A stretch of 64,000 nucleotides of DNA, from the NCBI GenBank assembly GCA_947000775.1, contig CAMQGK010000559.1:1544001-1608000 (forward strand). The letters are read 5' to 3'. The notes under the pieces are model-generated. The model did no database searches. It was not told where the DNA came from and saw only the letters and a program-made list of their open reading frames with translations. Both the position numbers and the translations under genes were made by a program. Positions 10,917-24,069 of this stretch are shown in pieces (positions within the stretch are counted from its first letter, which is position 1; each line of letters begins with the position of its first letter). Source of the stretch: Pterois miles (Eukaryota > Chordata > Actinopteri > Perciformes > Scorpaenidae).

Positions 10917-13900
10917 TCAGTGGTGAGTGACTGCAGTCCTGTTCTCAGTGATGTGAGAGTATAGATCGTCTTTTCCCCCTTTCTCCAGCTCCATCTTGGC
11001 TTTAGTTTGCTTTCCACTATCAGAGAAGGCTGAAGTTGTGTGACTCCTTCCGTCTGTCACCTCCTGAACCCTTTTGAGTCCCGCTGTCATGGCTGTCTGT
11101 GAGAGCGGGCCGAGGCTCAGACCCTGCAGGTGTAAGGAGGGCCGGTAGCGTGGCCTGTAACCGTACGCTCTAAGGTGATAAGTATAATACTCCAGTGTGT
11201 ACATCAGCTCTGCTTCAACATAATGGAAAGATACTGCCAGGTCAGAGCAGCACTGTGGACCCTGAGGAACAATAACACATATAAACACACATGTTAGCAC
11301 ACAGGATTGCACAAACACATGAAAAGAAAATAAAAGAAGAAAAAAAAAAACATATTTCAACAACATTAGAACACAAATGTACCTTACTTTACAGTGCAAA
11401 AGAGAAACTGACCTCTAACAACTAGTTGTAGACACAAGGCGTCTTTACTGTGAAAAGTCCTGAGAATACTCACTTCTAACAACTATCTCTTAAATAAAGA
11501 GAAACTTGCAAGGTAAGGGGAACATTTAAGTGGGAACATTATGCATGCAAACAGGATTTTGAGCAAATATGATCTCCATTTTATGAAGTACAATTTGTTG
11601 GCATTGAGAACTTAACAACTGCCTAAATTGTTTCAATTACTAGTAACAAGTAGTAATATCTAAAAACGATCTGCTCTTGTACAAGGATGCTACATGTAAA
11701 TGTTTGCATTTACCATTAGAATTTGATTAAAGACCTATTGTGCTCATTCAGGTGCATATTTGTATTATGAGTTTCTACTAGAACATATTTACGGGCTTTA
11801 ATGTTCAAAAAATGTTTTATTTTTCTCATACCAGCTGTGCTGCAGCACCTCTTTTCACTTCTGTCTGAAACACTCTGTTTGAGCTCCTTTTCTTTTTTAG
11901 GTGACCAAAATGATCTAATTAACTTTAACAAACTGACAACACACTGTGACAGGATTTAAGTTGTAAGACAAAGACACAGATAACTCCCAGACCGGACAAC
12001 ACTGTGGAAGCAACCTGTCAATCATAAGGTAGCCCCGCCCTAAAGCATATCCTGCTTTATGGTCTATTTGACTCTAAATGGGACCATAATTTACTAAATG
12101 AACATCATGCTGTATTGAAGACTTGAGGCTAGCGATTGAGACCATGAACTCATGTTTACAATGTTTACTGAGGCAATAAATCAAGTGGGAATTAGGCTCA
12201 TTTTCTTAAAGACTTCTATACAATCAGACTTCTTTTTGCAACCAGAGGAGTCGCACCCTGCTGGATATCAGAAAGAATGCAAGTTTAAGACACTTCAACA
12301 TTGGCTTCACTTTTCAGACCTGGAGGTCGCCCACTGGATATAACCTATCACGATTTGGCTACAAATAAATGACTTGTTAGTAGAAACTAGTCATGGTTTT
12401 GGTCTTTTTGTTTTTCATCACAGTAAGAAGAATATTAAATATCACCAGCCTTATCCTTGAAGTTTGTATAAACTGTCACATGCTGACAGTTATGAAACCA
12501 CACATTTCCATTTGAAGAGTCTGATTTTAAAAAAAAAACATAATTACTGCCTATTTAACTTTCTATTAAGAATATTTGTTTTGTTGTTTCCCTTTCAAAA
12601 TACAAAAGAGGACAATACAGCTCCATATACTGACAGCCAGTGTGTGACAGCATCAGTAATGAACCTGTCTCATTTTAATTGCAAAGTACAATAAATGAGT
12701 TGCATCATCTGTGACAAAATGACCAATTTTCCCTTTGTTGACAGGATGTTGTGTCTGCTGCAATTATCTCCTTTAAAATGAACTCATTTCTGTTTCAATT
12801 CACTCGTTCTCTGCTGGGGTCAGGTACGGTATTAGAATGTGCCAGATAATCACATATTGATTTATTTAGTTATCATCCCTGTGATGAGTCATTTATAGCA
12901 ACACCTTTGTTTTGTTTAATTCATCAAAATAAACACTATAATGCACACTGTACTCACTTTCAGATAGAGAATAGTTCCCTACAGTGCTTTTCAAAATAAA
13001 AGAATAATTCTCTCTGTTCAAGTGCAGATGTACACTAATGACATTAAAGGATTTTCACCTAATAGCATGTCTACTAACCTGACTTGCCCCTTTCTAATAA
13101 GGGTAATCCACTCCACAGGATGTCTGTCTTATCACTGAGCCACCTTGTGCTTCAAGAATTAAACTGTTGATGTTGGGGTTATATGGTATACACGTTAACC
13201 ATTAGTCCATTCTAATGCATTCTGAGCACAGATGTTATGTATTTTTGTTTGCTTTTACCATCTCAAGCAACTCATACTATAGCTCACAAATAAAACAGAA
13301 GTGAAGGGACTTGCCTCAACAATTGGGTAGTAACAATAGCTCCAGTACCAGAAGCTCTTGGAGAATTTGCCAGTTAGATGGTGCTCTGGCACAAACGGGT
13401 GGAAAGTCTCTCGATGTAAAGTGTCCCTGGAGTCCCCCGCCAGGACGCCCATCTTCTCCAAACACTGCCCCAGCGCCAAGTCCTCAACAGGTGTGGTGTG
13501 TGAGCAAACTTTGGTTCGAAAACCTTCCACGAACCTCTTGAGGGCCTCTTTGCTGAGCACATAGCCGGCCCCTCCGCTCATGTAGCCTTGCTTGGTGTAT
13601 GGCTTGAAGCGTTTGCCAAAGTAGACGGGCTCTTCGGGGTTGTGGTTGGACAGAATCCAGCGGAGGTTGTCCACCACCACATAAGTGTCATCGTCTGCTT
13701 TTAAGAACCAGTCAGCTTCACTCGCATGGTGCTCGTAGACATAATGGAAGGCTCGGATGGTCTTCCAGTAGAGCTGGTCACGGCCCTCCTTGGTGCCCAG
13801 GCCCACAGTGGGGAAGTCTGGGTCCTCCTCGGAGCTCATGAACACCACCATGTTACAGTGGCGACTCCAGGTGGCCCTGACATGGTGGGCCCTGCTCTGC

Positions 13901-15456
13901 AGGTTATACGGCCCCGTCATCACCCAGCAGAGAACTCGAACCTTCTGGTACAATGCATCTGCCACCCGGCTGTCTTCATCTAGAGGGAGACAGCAAACAG
14001 TATAACACATAATGTTAACTGGTGTACACTGAAGCGACTGTACGTGTAGTTCTATCAGGAATGCCACACTACCCTGGTACTCCTCACACATGAGCACGAC
14101 TGCTCCATATCCAGCTTATTCAAAATTCCTTCTGTGTTATATTCATTTCATTGCATTTTGCTACGCAAATTACTAGTTGTACCTAGAAGTCTAAATGCCT
14201 CAACAGATTAGAAAGTCATCAAAGACAGTAAAGCGGCAACAATTAACTGATTAGTTGTCAACCATCAAATTAATCACCAACTATTTAAATAATCAATTAA
14301 TCATTTTGGGTAATTTTTTTCAGACAAAAAAGTTCCAGCTTGTGAATGTGGATATTTTATATTATATTTCTATATTATATTTACTCCTCTATGACTATAC
14401 ACTGAATATCTTTGAGTTGTGGACAAAACAAGTCCCTCGAGGACTTCATCTTGGGATTTGGGGAACACTGATCAACACTGTTCACCATTTTCTGACATTT
14501 CATAGATCAAACAAATAATTGCTTAATCGAGAAAATAATCAAGAGCTTTTTTCTCCAGTGACTGACCTGTTGCAGCCCTAGAAGACAGTTAACACTAGTC
14601 ACTTGTAAGTTGACAACAAGATTATACGGTAGGGTTCAACACTGTGGGAAAGTGGGTCAGAAATCTACTTGCCAGATATAAATTTTTACTTGCCCCAATA
14701 CAAATTGTTTTATTTTTTTAGCAGTAAAATAACAATAATGAACAAAGTTAATTGTCATGTTTCATTTTTATTTAAATAAATTAATCTGGTTCGCCCACAT
14801 CCCCTAACACCACCCAACTAAACTCCTGTATCCAGGATAACTGAAATTATCTCGCTTGTGCTTCAGCTCATAAACTTTGTCATTTCACAAAGTCTTTTTC
14901 TGGTGCGTGCCTGATAGGTACTGCGCATGTGCAACACTCAAGTGAGATGAAAAGGTCGCAGGAGTTTTTACATCTAGATTTACTAGTCTGATTTTATTAA
15001 ATAGTGGTATATTTTGTAAAGTCCAGCTACGATGGGTAAGAGATAAAAGGTTTCAATTCAAAAGGAAGCTTAATGTAAAACCGCTTTGATATAAAATCCC
15101 ATGCTGCCAACCTACAGACAAATTTCCTCCTGGAGATGACGAAAACAGTATCCATCTATAAAATGGCCATATAAACTCTATTTGTCACCGCATGTATACT
15201 AAAGGATTTATCCGTAGAGGACCAGTGTGAAAGAATGTAAAACACCTGCATGGTGAGGGTGGAGCTGGTTGATGAGAGCAGCTCCCTCCTTCCTCCAGCT
15301 GGTTGGTCTCTCCGACACCGCTGTGGCTCGTTCCAGAGCCTCTGACAGGATGGGGTAGCTCTTCTCAAACCACACCTGGCGCATGAAGAAGTAGATGCTG
15401 CAGGCCCCGACCAAGAAGCCCAGGGAGAAGGCCCATCTGGAGCTGGAGCCCTTCAT
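10917..15456 (-). CDS. c1galt1: Core 1 beta-1,3-galactosyltransferase (C1GALT1 family)
   Basis: Golgi type II enzyme that transfers galactose from UDP-Gal to GalNAc-Ser/Thr, making the core 1 (T antigen) O-glycan. Coding exons on the minus strand are 15456-15246, 13979-13315 and 11261-10917, in phase, 406 residues. Residues about 8-27 are the signal anchor. The catalytic domain starts at QKVRVLCWVMTGP (about residue 82) and carries the acidic motif KADDDTYVVV (Asp 166-168) and the family blocks YFGKRFKPY, MSGGAGYVLS, PVEDLALGQCL and SFHYVEAELMYTLEYYTYHL. Human C1GALT1 has 363 residues; the extra length here is a polar C-terminal tail encoded by the last exon. The second intron uses a GC donor (GAG|gcaagt). 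Teleosts have several C1GALT1 paralogues, and which one this is cannot be decided here; a 'c1galt1-like' name may be more correct. It converges on tac3a. Confidence 0.9.
11957..12341 (-). repeat. Interspersed repeat family A, copy 2 (in c1galt1 intron)
   Basis: Reverse-complement relative of 30326-30662 and 4108-4395, and the longest of the three copies. It lies in the c1galt1 intron between 11262 and 13314. The accidental 63-codon frame at 12152-12343 is inside it. Confidence 0.75.
14230..14581. mobile_element. hAT-like MITE with 8-bp target duplication (c1galt1 intron 1)
   Basis: The 8-bp direct repeat aagacagt flanks the element at 14222-14229 and 14582-14589. Its termini are imperfect inverted repeats: aaagcggcaaca on the left, and ctagggctgcaaca reading inwards from the right. 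The interior holds many ATTAATC/GATTAAT-type words. An 8-bp duplication with short inverted termini is typical of hAT transposons. No coding capacity, so it is non-autonomous. Confidence 0.75.
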
Positions 15457-15954
15457 GGTGAGACCGTCCCCACTGTGATGTCCCAGTTACAGCATAATGA
15501 CTACATGGGAACACAACACGCCAGGATCAATTTGATAGACTGATAACCTAAAATGTTATTAAATATTGTTTTTCAAATCATTGTGTCAAAAAAGGCAATA
15601 AACTCCAAACGCTGACACACGTTTTTCATATGCTACTCTGCATTAAAAATGAAAAGGTGTGATATAGCTTAAGTACATTCTGTTATATCATATTTGATAT
15701 AACACTTTACAGACCCGAAGTACAAAACATTTTAAGCATTGCTCCCTGAAGCATAACCCCTCCCTCTCACATTCACACTAACATTTGCCTTAAAACAAAT
15801 TTTAATGTGTGTTACACAATACATTTGGACAAGAAAATCTAAAACCACAGACAACTGTCTCACTAAGCTGGAAAGCATCTAGTTATTGGAGTCAGTGCAC
15901 AGACACTGAACTTGTGAATGTGTAGAATTTTTGTCCCCAACATACATTATTTTT

Positions 15955-16840
15955 CAATCAATATTTGTCAATCAGACTATATTTATACAGCACGTCATAC
16001 ATCAAATGTAACACCAAGTGCTGAACATAAAGAGTTAAAAAGAACTTTTAGTAAAGAAATAAAAGCATTTAAATAAATATAAACATTTGAATGACAAAAA
16101 TATAGTTTAATAAATCTAGTAACTAGGTAAAAGCCAAGGTAAAAAGGTGTTTTCGGTTTTCTTTTACAGGATCCACACTCTCTGCTCCCCTCAGGTCCTC
16201 TAGCAGGCCGCCCTGAAGGCTGGGGCCATAGTGGTGAAAAACACCCTCTCCGTGGGTCTTAGACTGAATCATGGGAACAACTAAGAGACGACTACCAGAG
16301 GACCTGACGGATTTAGTGGATGCATGGGTGATGTGTACACCAATAAAAAATATATATATATATATATATATTTTAAAATCAGTGTCTTGTGTGCTCTCCC
16401 TCTTGCCCAGGTCAATACAGGAGCAGCTGAAAGGAGAGCATTGCAATAGTCAAGTCTACGAGTTACAAAAGCATGCACAAGTTTCTCAGTATTGGCCTGG
16501 GAAAAGAAAGGAAGCAGTTTGGCAATATTTTGCAACAAATAACAGGCAGTTTTGGACACACTCTGGATATGAGCATCGAAAGTTAGATTATGATTATGAT
16601 GATGAGATAATGAGATTATTGATTTTTAGCATGGTGCCTGGAACTAAGTGCCAGTGGCCTCGGTTTAATCAGTTTCTCCCTCTGGAGTCTCTGTTCCAAG
16701 GACGAGTACCTCAGTTTTGTCTTGGTTGAGCATAAGGAAGATCTGAGCCGTCTAAGCATTTTACTTGAACGCAGGATTGTAATCAGAAAGTGTGTAAAAT
16801 GAGGATTAGTCCCACTAATAAATGTCTGTAGAGCCTGCAA
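15955..16840 (-). repeat. Decayed LINE-like repeat with reverse-transcriptase remnant
   Basis: On the minus strand, 16559-16425 reads about 45 codons including LVHAFVTRRLDYCNALLS. This matches the C-terminal part of non-LTR reverse transcriptases, where a short conserved 'R-L/I-DYCN-LL' block occurs. The rest is frameshifted. The + strand reading (ggatccacactctctgctcc, then 'aggtcctctagcaggccg') is recognisable as a common fish interspersed repeat. A TA microsatellite interrupts it. No functional product is expected. Confidence 0.5.
16350..16371. repeat. (TA)n microsatellite
   Basis: About eleven TA units following a run of A, inside the LINE-like remnant. Confidence 0.9.
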
Positions 16841-17339
16841 GACGACATCATCACTACACTTGTGTTTACCTTTAAAGCAGATTGATTTAAATAAATTTAG
16901 ACTAAGCTATGATAAAGCTAACATGTGAATTCAGTTTGTCATTTTGGCATGAGGACCTTAGAGGAGAGACCTTTGTGGAAATGGACTTCACACTTGACAC
17001 AGTGTCTCTGCTAAATTTTAAGGTTAAGGACCCCAACCCTGAGGCAGATGTTAACCATTAACAGGACGAGAGTTGTTTTTACCACCTAAAAAGGAGAACT
17101 TCCCTTCATTACCCTGACAATAAATACAACAGGCGACAAACCAGCCACCCTAATCGAGGCATTACATCAGTTTATACCAAAAACACATGACTAAGATTGC
17201 AGCCACAGCGAGTTAAAGCCATGTGGAGTCCAGATCTCAGACTATAAATCTGCTGAAATGCTGTCATTGTACACAGTAGCAGCTGTGTGCATATTTACAG
17301 TCAGCTAAAGTGTGATCTACACCCGTTTGTGTGTGTTAC

Positions 17340-17660
17340 CTTTGCCGGGGCATCAGTCAGTCAGTTTGTGGTCACGATAAGCCATTTGCAGCGAAATATT
17401 CCCGTTTCTGAGTAAACGGCACAAACCTGCTACACATGTCAGTCATATCGTCACATGCCGGTCACATGAGCCGATGTATTGTTTCTGATTGAAGTCGTCC
17501 CTAATTTGCGTCGCAGACTGAGATGATCAGCGGGAGAAACAGCCTCTCGGTGCAGATTTACATTCTCCTGCATCACGGGCTGAGCTCTGGAAATGCGGCC
17601 TCTCATTGGCTGGCTGCCGGTGACGTAATAAGGAAGCAGCCCTCCACACCCGGAAATACA
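17340..17660 (-). promoter_or_regulatory. c1galt1: Probable c1galt1 promoter and non-coding first exon
   Basis: On the minus strand a strong donor, CAAAG|gtaaca, ends a putative exon at 17340. A fitting acceptor, acatcacag, lies just upstream of the c1galt1 ATG (exon would start at 15472). Further upstream the minus strand has a CCAAT box (+ strand attgg at 17605-17609) and a CRE-like TGACGTAA (17621-17628, + strand) within a locally GC/CpG-richer stretch. Position and motifs support a promoter; transcript evidence is lacking. Confidence 0.45.
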
Positions 17661-17992
17661 TTAACTGAGTTTTATTCAAACAAATTTCACAGCATGTTGT
17701 ATTTTTGTGAAAATTAAGTTATAAAGACTTTAAACTTGTACATAGTATATCCCATTCAAATGAATAAAAATCATGTCATACACATGAAAAACCTGAGTTT
17801 TATTCATACTAAATGTGTTTATTATTGTTATTGAAACATGTAAACTGACGATGCTGAGGGATAAAGCGAGAGTGAGGGGTAAAGGTGTTGCTCTGTTAAT
17901 TATGACCACTGGGTGTCACCCTATCAAAGCCTAAAAGATTAACATCTACCCTTAGCCTACAGTTTTGGCTCAATTGTTGACTGTCAATACAG

Positions 17993-18023
<31 letters not shown>

Positions 18024-18036
18024 TTATTTATTTATT
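17993..18036. repeat. (TATC)n/(TTTA)n microsatellite
   Basis: About eight TATC units grading into TTTA units. Confidence 0.95.
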
Positions 18037-18316
18037 GTCAAAACAATAACTTAAGATCTTTAAGCAATCAGTTTGTTGTCCACAGCAGATTTGAATTACT
18101 CATTCATGCAAGCAAATTGCTGTGTTTTGGCTAACATGCTACAGAGTAAGTACTGTAACCACTTGCACATGATAAAGACTGAAGTTGATTCTCAGTGAAA
18201 CTGTCGTCCTCCTCACAGCTTCTAAACCTTCTTTCATTGTTTCAGCCATCGCATGCAAAATGATCCATACAATTATCAAAATCTATTAGACATAGGCTAC
18301 ATAAATTAATATCCCT

Positions 18317-18392
18317 AATTTCCCTCCGGGGATTAATAAAGGTTCATCTTATCTTATCTTATCTTATCTTATCTTATCTTATCTTATCTTAT
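18317..18392 (+). repeat. LINE/SINE 3' tail with (ATCTT)n
   Basis: A short stretch, aatttccctccggggatta followed by ataaagg, runs directly into about nine ATCTT pentamers. The same kind of tail ends the SINE at 45411-45754, so this is probably the 3' end of a truncated retroposon. Confidence 0.65.
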
Positions 18393-18399
18393 CATGTAC

Positions 18400-20970
18400 T
18401 GTATAGTCCATGTGTCTATGATGAGGAGGTACAATTTGTTGTTTATATTGCAGCTTCTTTCATTATTAGTTTTTTGGCATGGATGTCATTTTGTGGCAAC
18501 ATTTAATTTCACTGTATATGACTATATGAAAGATCAAAAATGAAGGGTTAGGGTTAGTACATATAACACATAGTACATATAACACATTGCTACACAAATA
18601 AATTTGCTGTACATACAAATGTGCATATCCTGTTTCATGTAGTATTGATACCTACAGTATTTACTTTTCCTTGTAAACTGTTGAAATGGGAAACTAAACA
18701 AGATAGACAAAACTGCTATAGTACAGTAAGCAGTCAGTGTCTACAAAGCAGAGATTTGTATATAAGAAACATTTCCAGGTTTGGTATGGTAAAAAAAATC
18801 TAAACATTTTGACCAGTTTTGGTGCCATTGGCCAATTTATTGGCACAATAACTAAGTTTTGAAGCATAAGATTTTTTTGGGTGAGTTACTACCTTTTGCA
18901 AACATGTAAATTATGAAGTTATGAAGTCCATGAAGCAATTGTGACGATTGTACTTACAGTTTAGAGAAAAAATGTAATTTATCCTCACAGCTACATACTG
19001 TATATACTGTACATACTTTATATTAACAGATGTGCATAACCATAAATAAACCATATATAAACTGTATGAACTGACTTGAATCATCTACTCTGAGTAGCTG
19101 TATAGTACAAGCACTAAACACAGTGCATCAGAAGAAGCTTCATTGGCCAAGTAGGCCATGTTTACACCATAGTCTACATGTTTACACATACTTTTGACTC
19201 AGGTTTTAACTTGCTACTTACAAACAGATCCAAGAACAGTTTACAGGAAAATAGAAATAGATATAAGATGAAGACAAGGACAACAAAGCTGAACAAAGAC
19301 AGGTAAAAAATAGACATAGAACTATTATGCACATAGACAAGTAGCTGTAGGTCTTTATTAAATATCTATATAAACCAACAATGACCAACAAACATGTGTT
19401 TCTGTAATTGGAAACAAATACAAATAGTGCAAAGAAAATACATATTGAATGGTTAATGTGATTACTTTGTGGATACTTTATATAGACTACATCATATGGG
19501 TGATTATGTGTGGTATAAACATGTCTAGGCTATATACAGTATGCACAGCATACAGGATTTATATTTGACAATCAATCTGGAACACAAAGGCAGTCAAGAC
19601 ATATGTATGGAGACATATAAAGACAGGATAATTATTTATTGACTCCAGCATAAAACACAGACGTGAGCTTGAAAATAAACACAATCATAAAACACAGACA
19701 GAATCCAAATGAATCACATCACCTCAACACTAACAACAAGATGAATAATAAATAAGACAATTACTGGGAAGAGGTCAAATTTTCAGGAAGTCATATAGAC
19801 ACCAGTCTTTTTGCCCTAACTTTCAATTGGTTAGCTGGTGGGTCGGTCTCAGTCTCAATGTATAATTTAAGCCTAGTAATCCTGCCAACGAGAATATTAT
19901 TAATTTTAAGCTACTGTCACTCAATACGCCTCTGTTGTTTATGGCCCACGAGCCATGAACTACAGAATAGTGTACACAAAAATGCAAGATATGAAAATAA
20001 AATATGAAAAATATAAAATGGCTAACAACAGGATGATTGCATCTGTTTAATAATCACCTGAAGCACCAGAAGTGACAATTTCCATCCCGAAGCAGGTACT
20101 GTTTCATGACCTAAATACTGATATACAGATATTACATTAGTGGTTTTGAAAGCTGCTGCCCTAAAAGATTTTTCTTTTTTCAATATGTGTCATTTTGAAA
20201 GGGATGTGGTATCCTGACTGCAACTGAAATGCCACAATGTTGCCCAGTAAAAACATCTCTCATGAGTCATACACTGCCTTATGAGGGAGGAGAAGTTTCA
20301 AAGCAAACTTACTAAATGCAGTGCCGAACAGAAAAAAACAGCAGTTTGACCACTATCTCACCAGAAAATGAAGAAGGGGAAGTAAAGATTTTGTAATGAA
20401 CGCAAACTCATGCGCAAGATGAAAAATTATTCATCTTAATTAGACCCACACATGCTCAGCTGGGTTCAGGCTTCCTTGCTTTAATTTAAAGCCACTGTGT
20501 GTGTGTATGGGATTGTAACAGTCTTAAAATTAGTCTCAAGATCCCCTCCAGATATTAAGACATAAAAAGTTTAATTGCGTAATTAAAAATTCTTCAAGTT
20601 ACACTACCTGTCCCTCATTAAAATACAAAATCTTTGAGTATGCAAATATTGGTAATTTTTAGTAAATTTAGCAGCTACAAGATGTCTGGTGCACACTGAA
20701 AAGTGCAGTCTAAGTGTATCTGCACTGGAGGTTTCATGTTTGCACATCACTTGTTAAAGCTGCATACTGGACCAAACATCCAAACTAGTTATGATGCCTC
20801 AAAATCATGCTTGGAGGTAAACAGATTGATTTGAGCAAACAGGAAGAGTAGGTGGGTGTCGAAAAGTCAAACATTGATTTGAATAACAACAAGGGGGAAA
20901 AAATGAGTAGAGGGGGCCTTTAACCTTGTACACTTTGGGGGGCCTTGTACCTTCTGAGACCCACTGACTT
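18400..20970. other. Intergenic, no gene recognised
   Basis: AT-rich sequence in the interval between the divergent c1galt1 and b4galnt1 genes. No credible coding exon was seen. A duplicated short phrase (tacatataacacat) occurs near 18558-18586. Confidence 0.5.
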
Positions 20971-20977
20971 TACGTCT

Positions 20978-21262
20978 TTCAGAGGTTAGAGCGGGCTGAG
21001 CTAGAGTGAAGGTACTGGTGTCATATGAAACTAGAAAACCATAAGGAATCCGTTGGTACCATCTGTGTCATGTTAGCTTGTCCAAATGATGCTCCATAGT
21101 TAAGCTAAATTTTGGCATTGGAAAAACTCATGCCCATTTTCAAAGGGGTCCCTTGATGTCTGAACTCATGATATGTGAATGAAAATGGGTTCTATGGGTA
21201 CCGACAAGTCCCCTTTACAGACGTGTCCACTTTATGATAATCACATGCAGTTTTAGAGTTTT
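20978..21262 (-). repeat. Interspersed repeat family B, copy 1
   Basis: Reverse complement of the family seen at 23670-24066. Shared blocks include the gataatcacatgcagttt / aaactgcatgtgattatc pair and the 'cccttgatgtctgaactc'-type block. It has no reading frame. Confidence 0.75.
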
Positions 21263-21269
21263 AGACAAA

Positions 21270-23660
21270 AAAACATGCATTTTTATGCAGTATAAATGTG
21301 TTATTTTTTCCTTTTCCAAAAATGGTATATTTTAATGCATACTGGAGTCCCTAAACAGTCTTGGAATTACATAAATTGGCTATCACTGAAAAGCTATTGA
21401 TTCAGTGAGACCAGCTGTAATTATGTGTGATGGTGTCAGTCCACCATTGTACCCATTTCATATAGTGAGACCATTTTTTTGAAACTCCACAGTATAAATG
21501 ACCTGTTTTGACCTCTAGGATAATCACAGCCTCATGAAACTTCACAACCACAAACAGAGACCTAGAGCATACAGAGGATGGATGATACATGTCGCTTTCC
21601 TTGGTAAGTTGACAATAAAGGGGTTTCTGAGCAGTTTCCAGAACAGAAGCGCTCGCCACCTAATCGCCAAATAATGCGCTTCTTGGAGAAAATGTCAGAA
21701 GCTTTTGATATCAGCATGGCTTCTTCTATGGTGTTCCTCAAGGTCTTGGTGAATTAATGTGGTATACTGGAAGGCTTTTTGGTAATTTTTAAATCAATTC
21801 TCGAGTGGTGAAAAATTATTTGGCAACAAATCTGTGTAACAAATGGTATTAAAATTACTAAAACAACTTCTGAGAAATAATAGAGCATGAGAATGGCCAA
21901 TACGTCCATTTCGTGTTTATTTATTTATCACACAGCGCTGAGCTGCATCTCACATCCATCTTTAGGTTCCCAGCTTTCAGCCATCTGCGGTCCAGGACGC
22001 AGCATGAAAACCTGATAGACCGTCGTACGTCCGTACAGCGTTCACTGTAAAATGTGGGGTGAGTTTGATGTGTGGACGTTTCAACCGATAAAACTGAATT
22101 AACTAAGAAGCCATGTCTTCCAAAGTGTGTAAATATGTCTCCACCAATACAAATGTTTCATATGCTGCCAACGCATTTAACGCGCTCGACCTGGGTTGCC
22201 CCAGGATGACGCGCGGTCCAAGAGGAGTGGCCAGACACGCCTGACTGGGCCACGCGCAGCTGTCACACAGCACTTCATTTAATGTGGGCACAAGTCGACC
22301 ATAAAGGATTTTAACAAAAACAGTAAGAATCTCTCTTCTCTTTGTCATTTTGTCTGAAATTTTGTCTGTTTAGCATATCGCATCGAAATTCTGGTTTCAT
22401 CATATTTTTCTTGCTATTCTTGGAAAAGTTGCTGTGGAATGAAGTGAAGGGCTTTAAAACATAACATAATTCGCTTTCAGCACAGTTTGATTAAAGTCAG
22501 AATAAGCCATCTAGCCCAAATAAATAATAAAAGTACCCTTGCTATGTTTCACGCAGAGACTAGGCGTGTATTCACAGACATGATGAGCCTGGTGCGACTT
22601 CAGATTGGTGAACAAACAAGTAGTCAGAACAAATAGTCAGTCGTGTACACAGCCTGTTTCCTAAATCAACCATATGAATAACCCAACATCAGGAGTCACT
22701 CCCTTTCCCTGTCTTACTGACTCATCTGGAAGGCAAACTTACTCTTATTATTATTAGATAATGCAGTAACAGAACAGATCAGAGACCCTGGACAGTTCAT
22801 GAAAGAGTTGTGCTTGTAGGTAAACTGATCTGACACCCAGAAACCAAACAACAATGTAATTATATATATATACTTAGACTTAAAGCTTCTGTTCAGCTTC
22901 TATCATTTATTGAATTTGTCTCATGTGATTAGAAACATACAATATACAAATATATTTGACATTATGTAACAAAAATACCCTATATATTGTATAATGGTAG
23001 AAATGTTTGAATAGATCTACAACAATATCTAACATGCCTGAGAATTGTTTTAATTTAATTTTTTCCTATACTTTTTTTTAATGCATGTTGAACATTTACC
23101 CACAGTGGCTTCAATTGAGTGATTTTGTAATATTTGTAGATAATCATGATGCTTCTACAGCAGTGCAATTATACTAAATTTGGGCTGTTTTTAAAATGTA
23201 TTTTCTTTTTTACATAAGCTATGTGCTCTGGTCATGTAGCAGTAAACATACGAAACCTTGTGGTGAGATTAAACATCATTTTGCATGGAAGCAGACAGTG
23301 TGTTTAGACATGAAAATATGGACTGCACCACAATATTAATGTGTTTATACAACTAATACAGCATTTTTTTTTCTTTTGGGAATGTCACCACACATATTGC
23401 AAATTAATCACACATTTTTTATCTGTTCAAAATGTACCTTAAAAGGAGATTTGTCAAGTACTTTGTACTCTTATCAACATAGGAGAGGGAAAATATGCTG
23501 AGTTATGCAAATACATATATATATATTTATTACTGGAAATCAATTAACAACACAAAACAATGACAAATATTGTCCAGAGACCTTCATAGGTCCTGCATTT
23601 AGCACAAAGAATATACTCTAATCATAACATGGCAAACTGCAGCCCAACAGGCAACAACAC
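21270..23660. other. Intergenic, no gene recognised
   Basis: No coding exon recognised. A CpG-containing patch at about 21950-22290 is locally GC-richer and could hold a distal promoter or a non-coding b4galnt1 exon, but no motif decides it. Confidence 0.45.
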
Positions 23661-23669
23661 CTGTCAGTG

Positions 23670-24066
23670 CTGACTTGTCTATGACTTGCCCCAAACTGCA
23701 TGTGATTATCATAAAGTGGGCATGTCTGTAAAGGGGAGACTCATGGGTACCCATTTACATTCACATATCTCAAGGTCAGAAGTCAAGGGATCCCTTTGAA
23801 AATGGCGATGTCAGTTTTTCTTTGCCAAAAATTTAGCATAAATTTGGACCATTACTTAGCCTCCTTTGCATCACGCTAGTATGACATAGTATGATGGACT
23901 CCTTAGGTTTTCTAATTTCATATGATACCAGTATATTCACTCTAGCTTTAAAACTGAGTCCACTACAACCTAAAAATGGCAAGTTCTGTAAATGCGTTGA
24001 AGAAATAAGTGCCGTTAAAACAAATTTGCATTAATTTATTATCACGTTAACTTTGACAGCCCTAAT
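23670..24066 (+). repeat. Interspersed repeat family B, copy 2
   Basis: The right end is cgttaactttgacagcccta, a terminus I recognise from an abundant percomorph non-autonomous element. It lies inverted relative to 20978-21262, about 2.4 kb away. Confidence 0.75.
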
Positions 24067-24069
24067 AAA

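Noticed and set aside
13255..13314. Continuation of the c1galt1 middle exon past the GC donor
   Set aside because: Reading through yields a non-conserved tail and stop, whereas splicing to 11261 restores the conserved CCSDLAVSFHYV block.
16271..16729. 152-codon + strand frame
   Set aside because: It lies in a LINE-like repeat and includes translated TA microsatellite (Ile-Tyr repeats). The meaningful similarity is on the minus strand.
18343..18392. CRISPR-like regular repeat
   Set aside because: A pure pentamer microsatellite without spacers, in a vertebrate genome.
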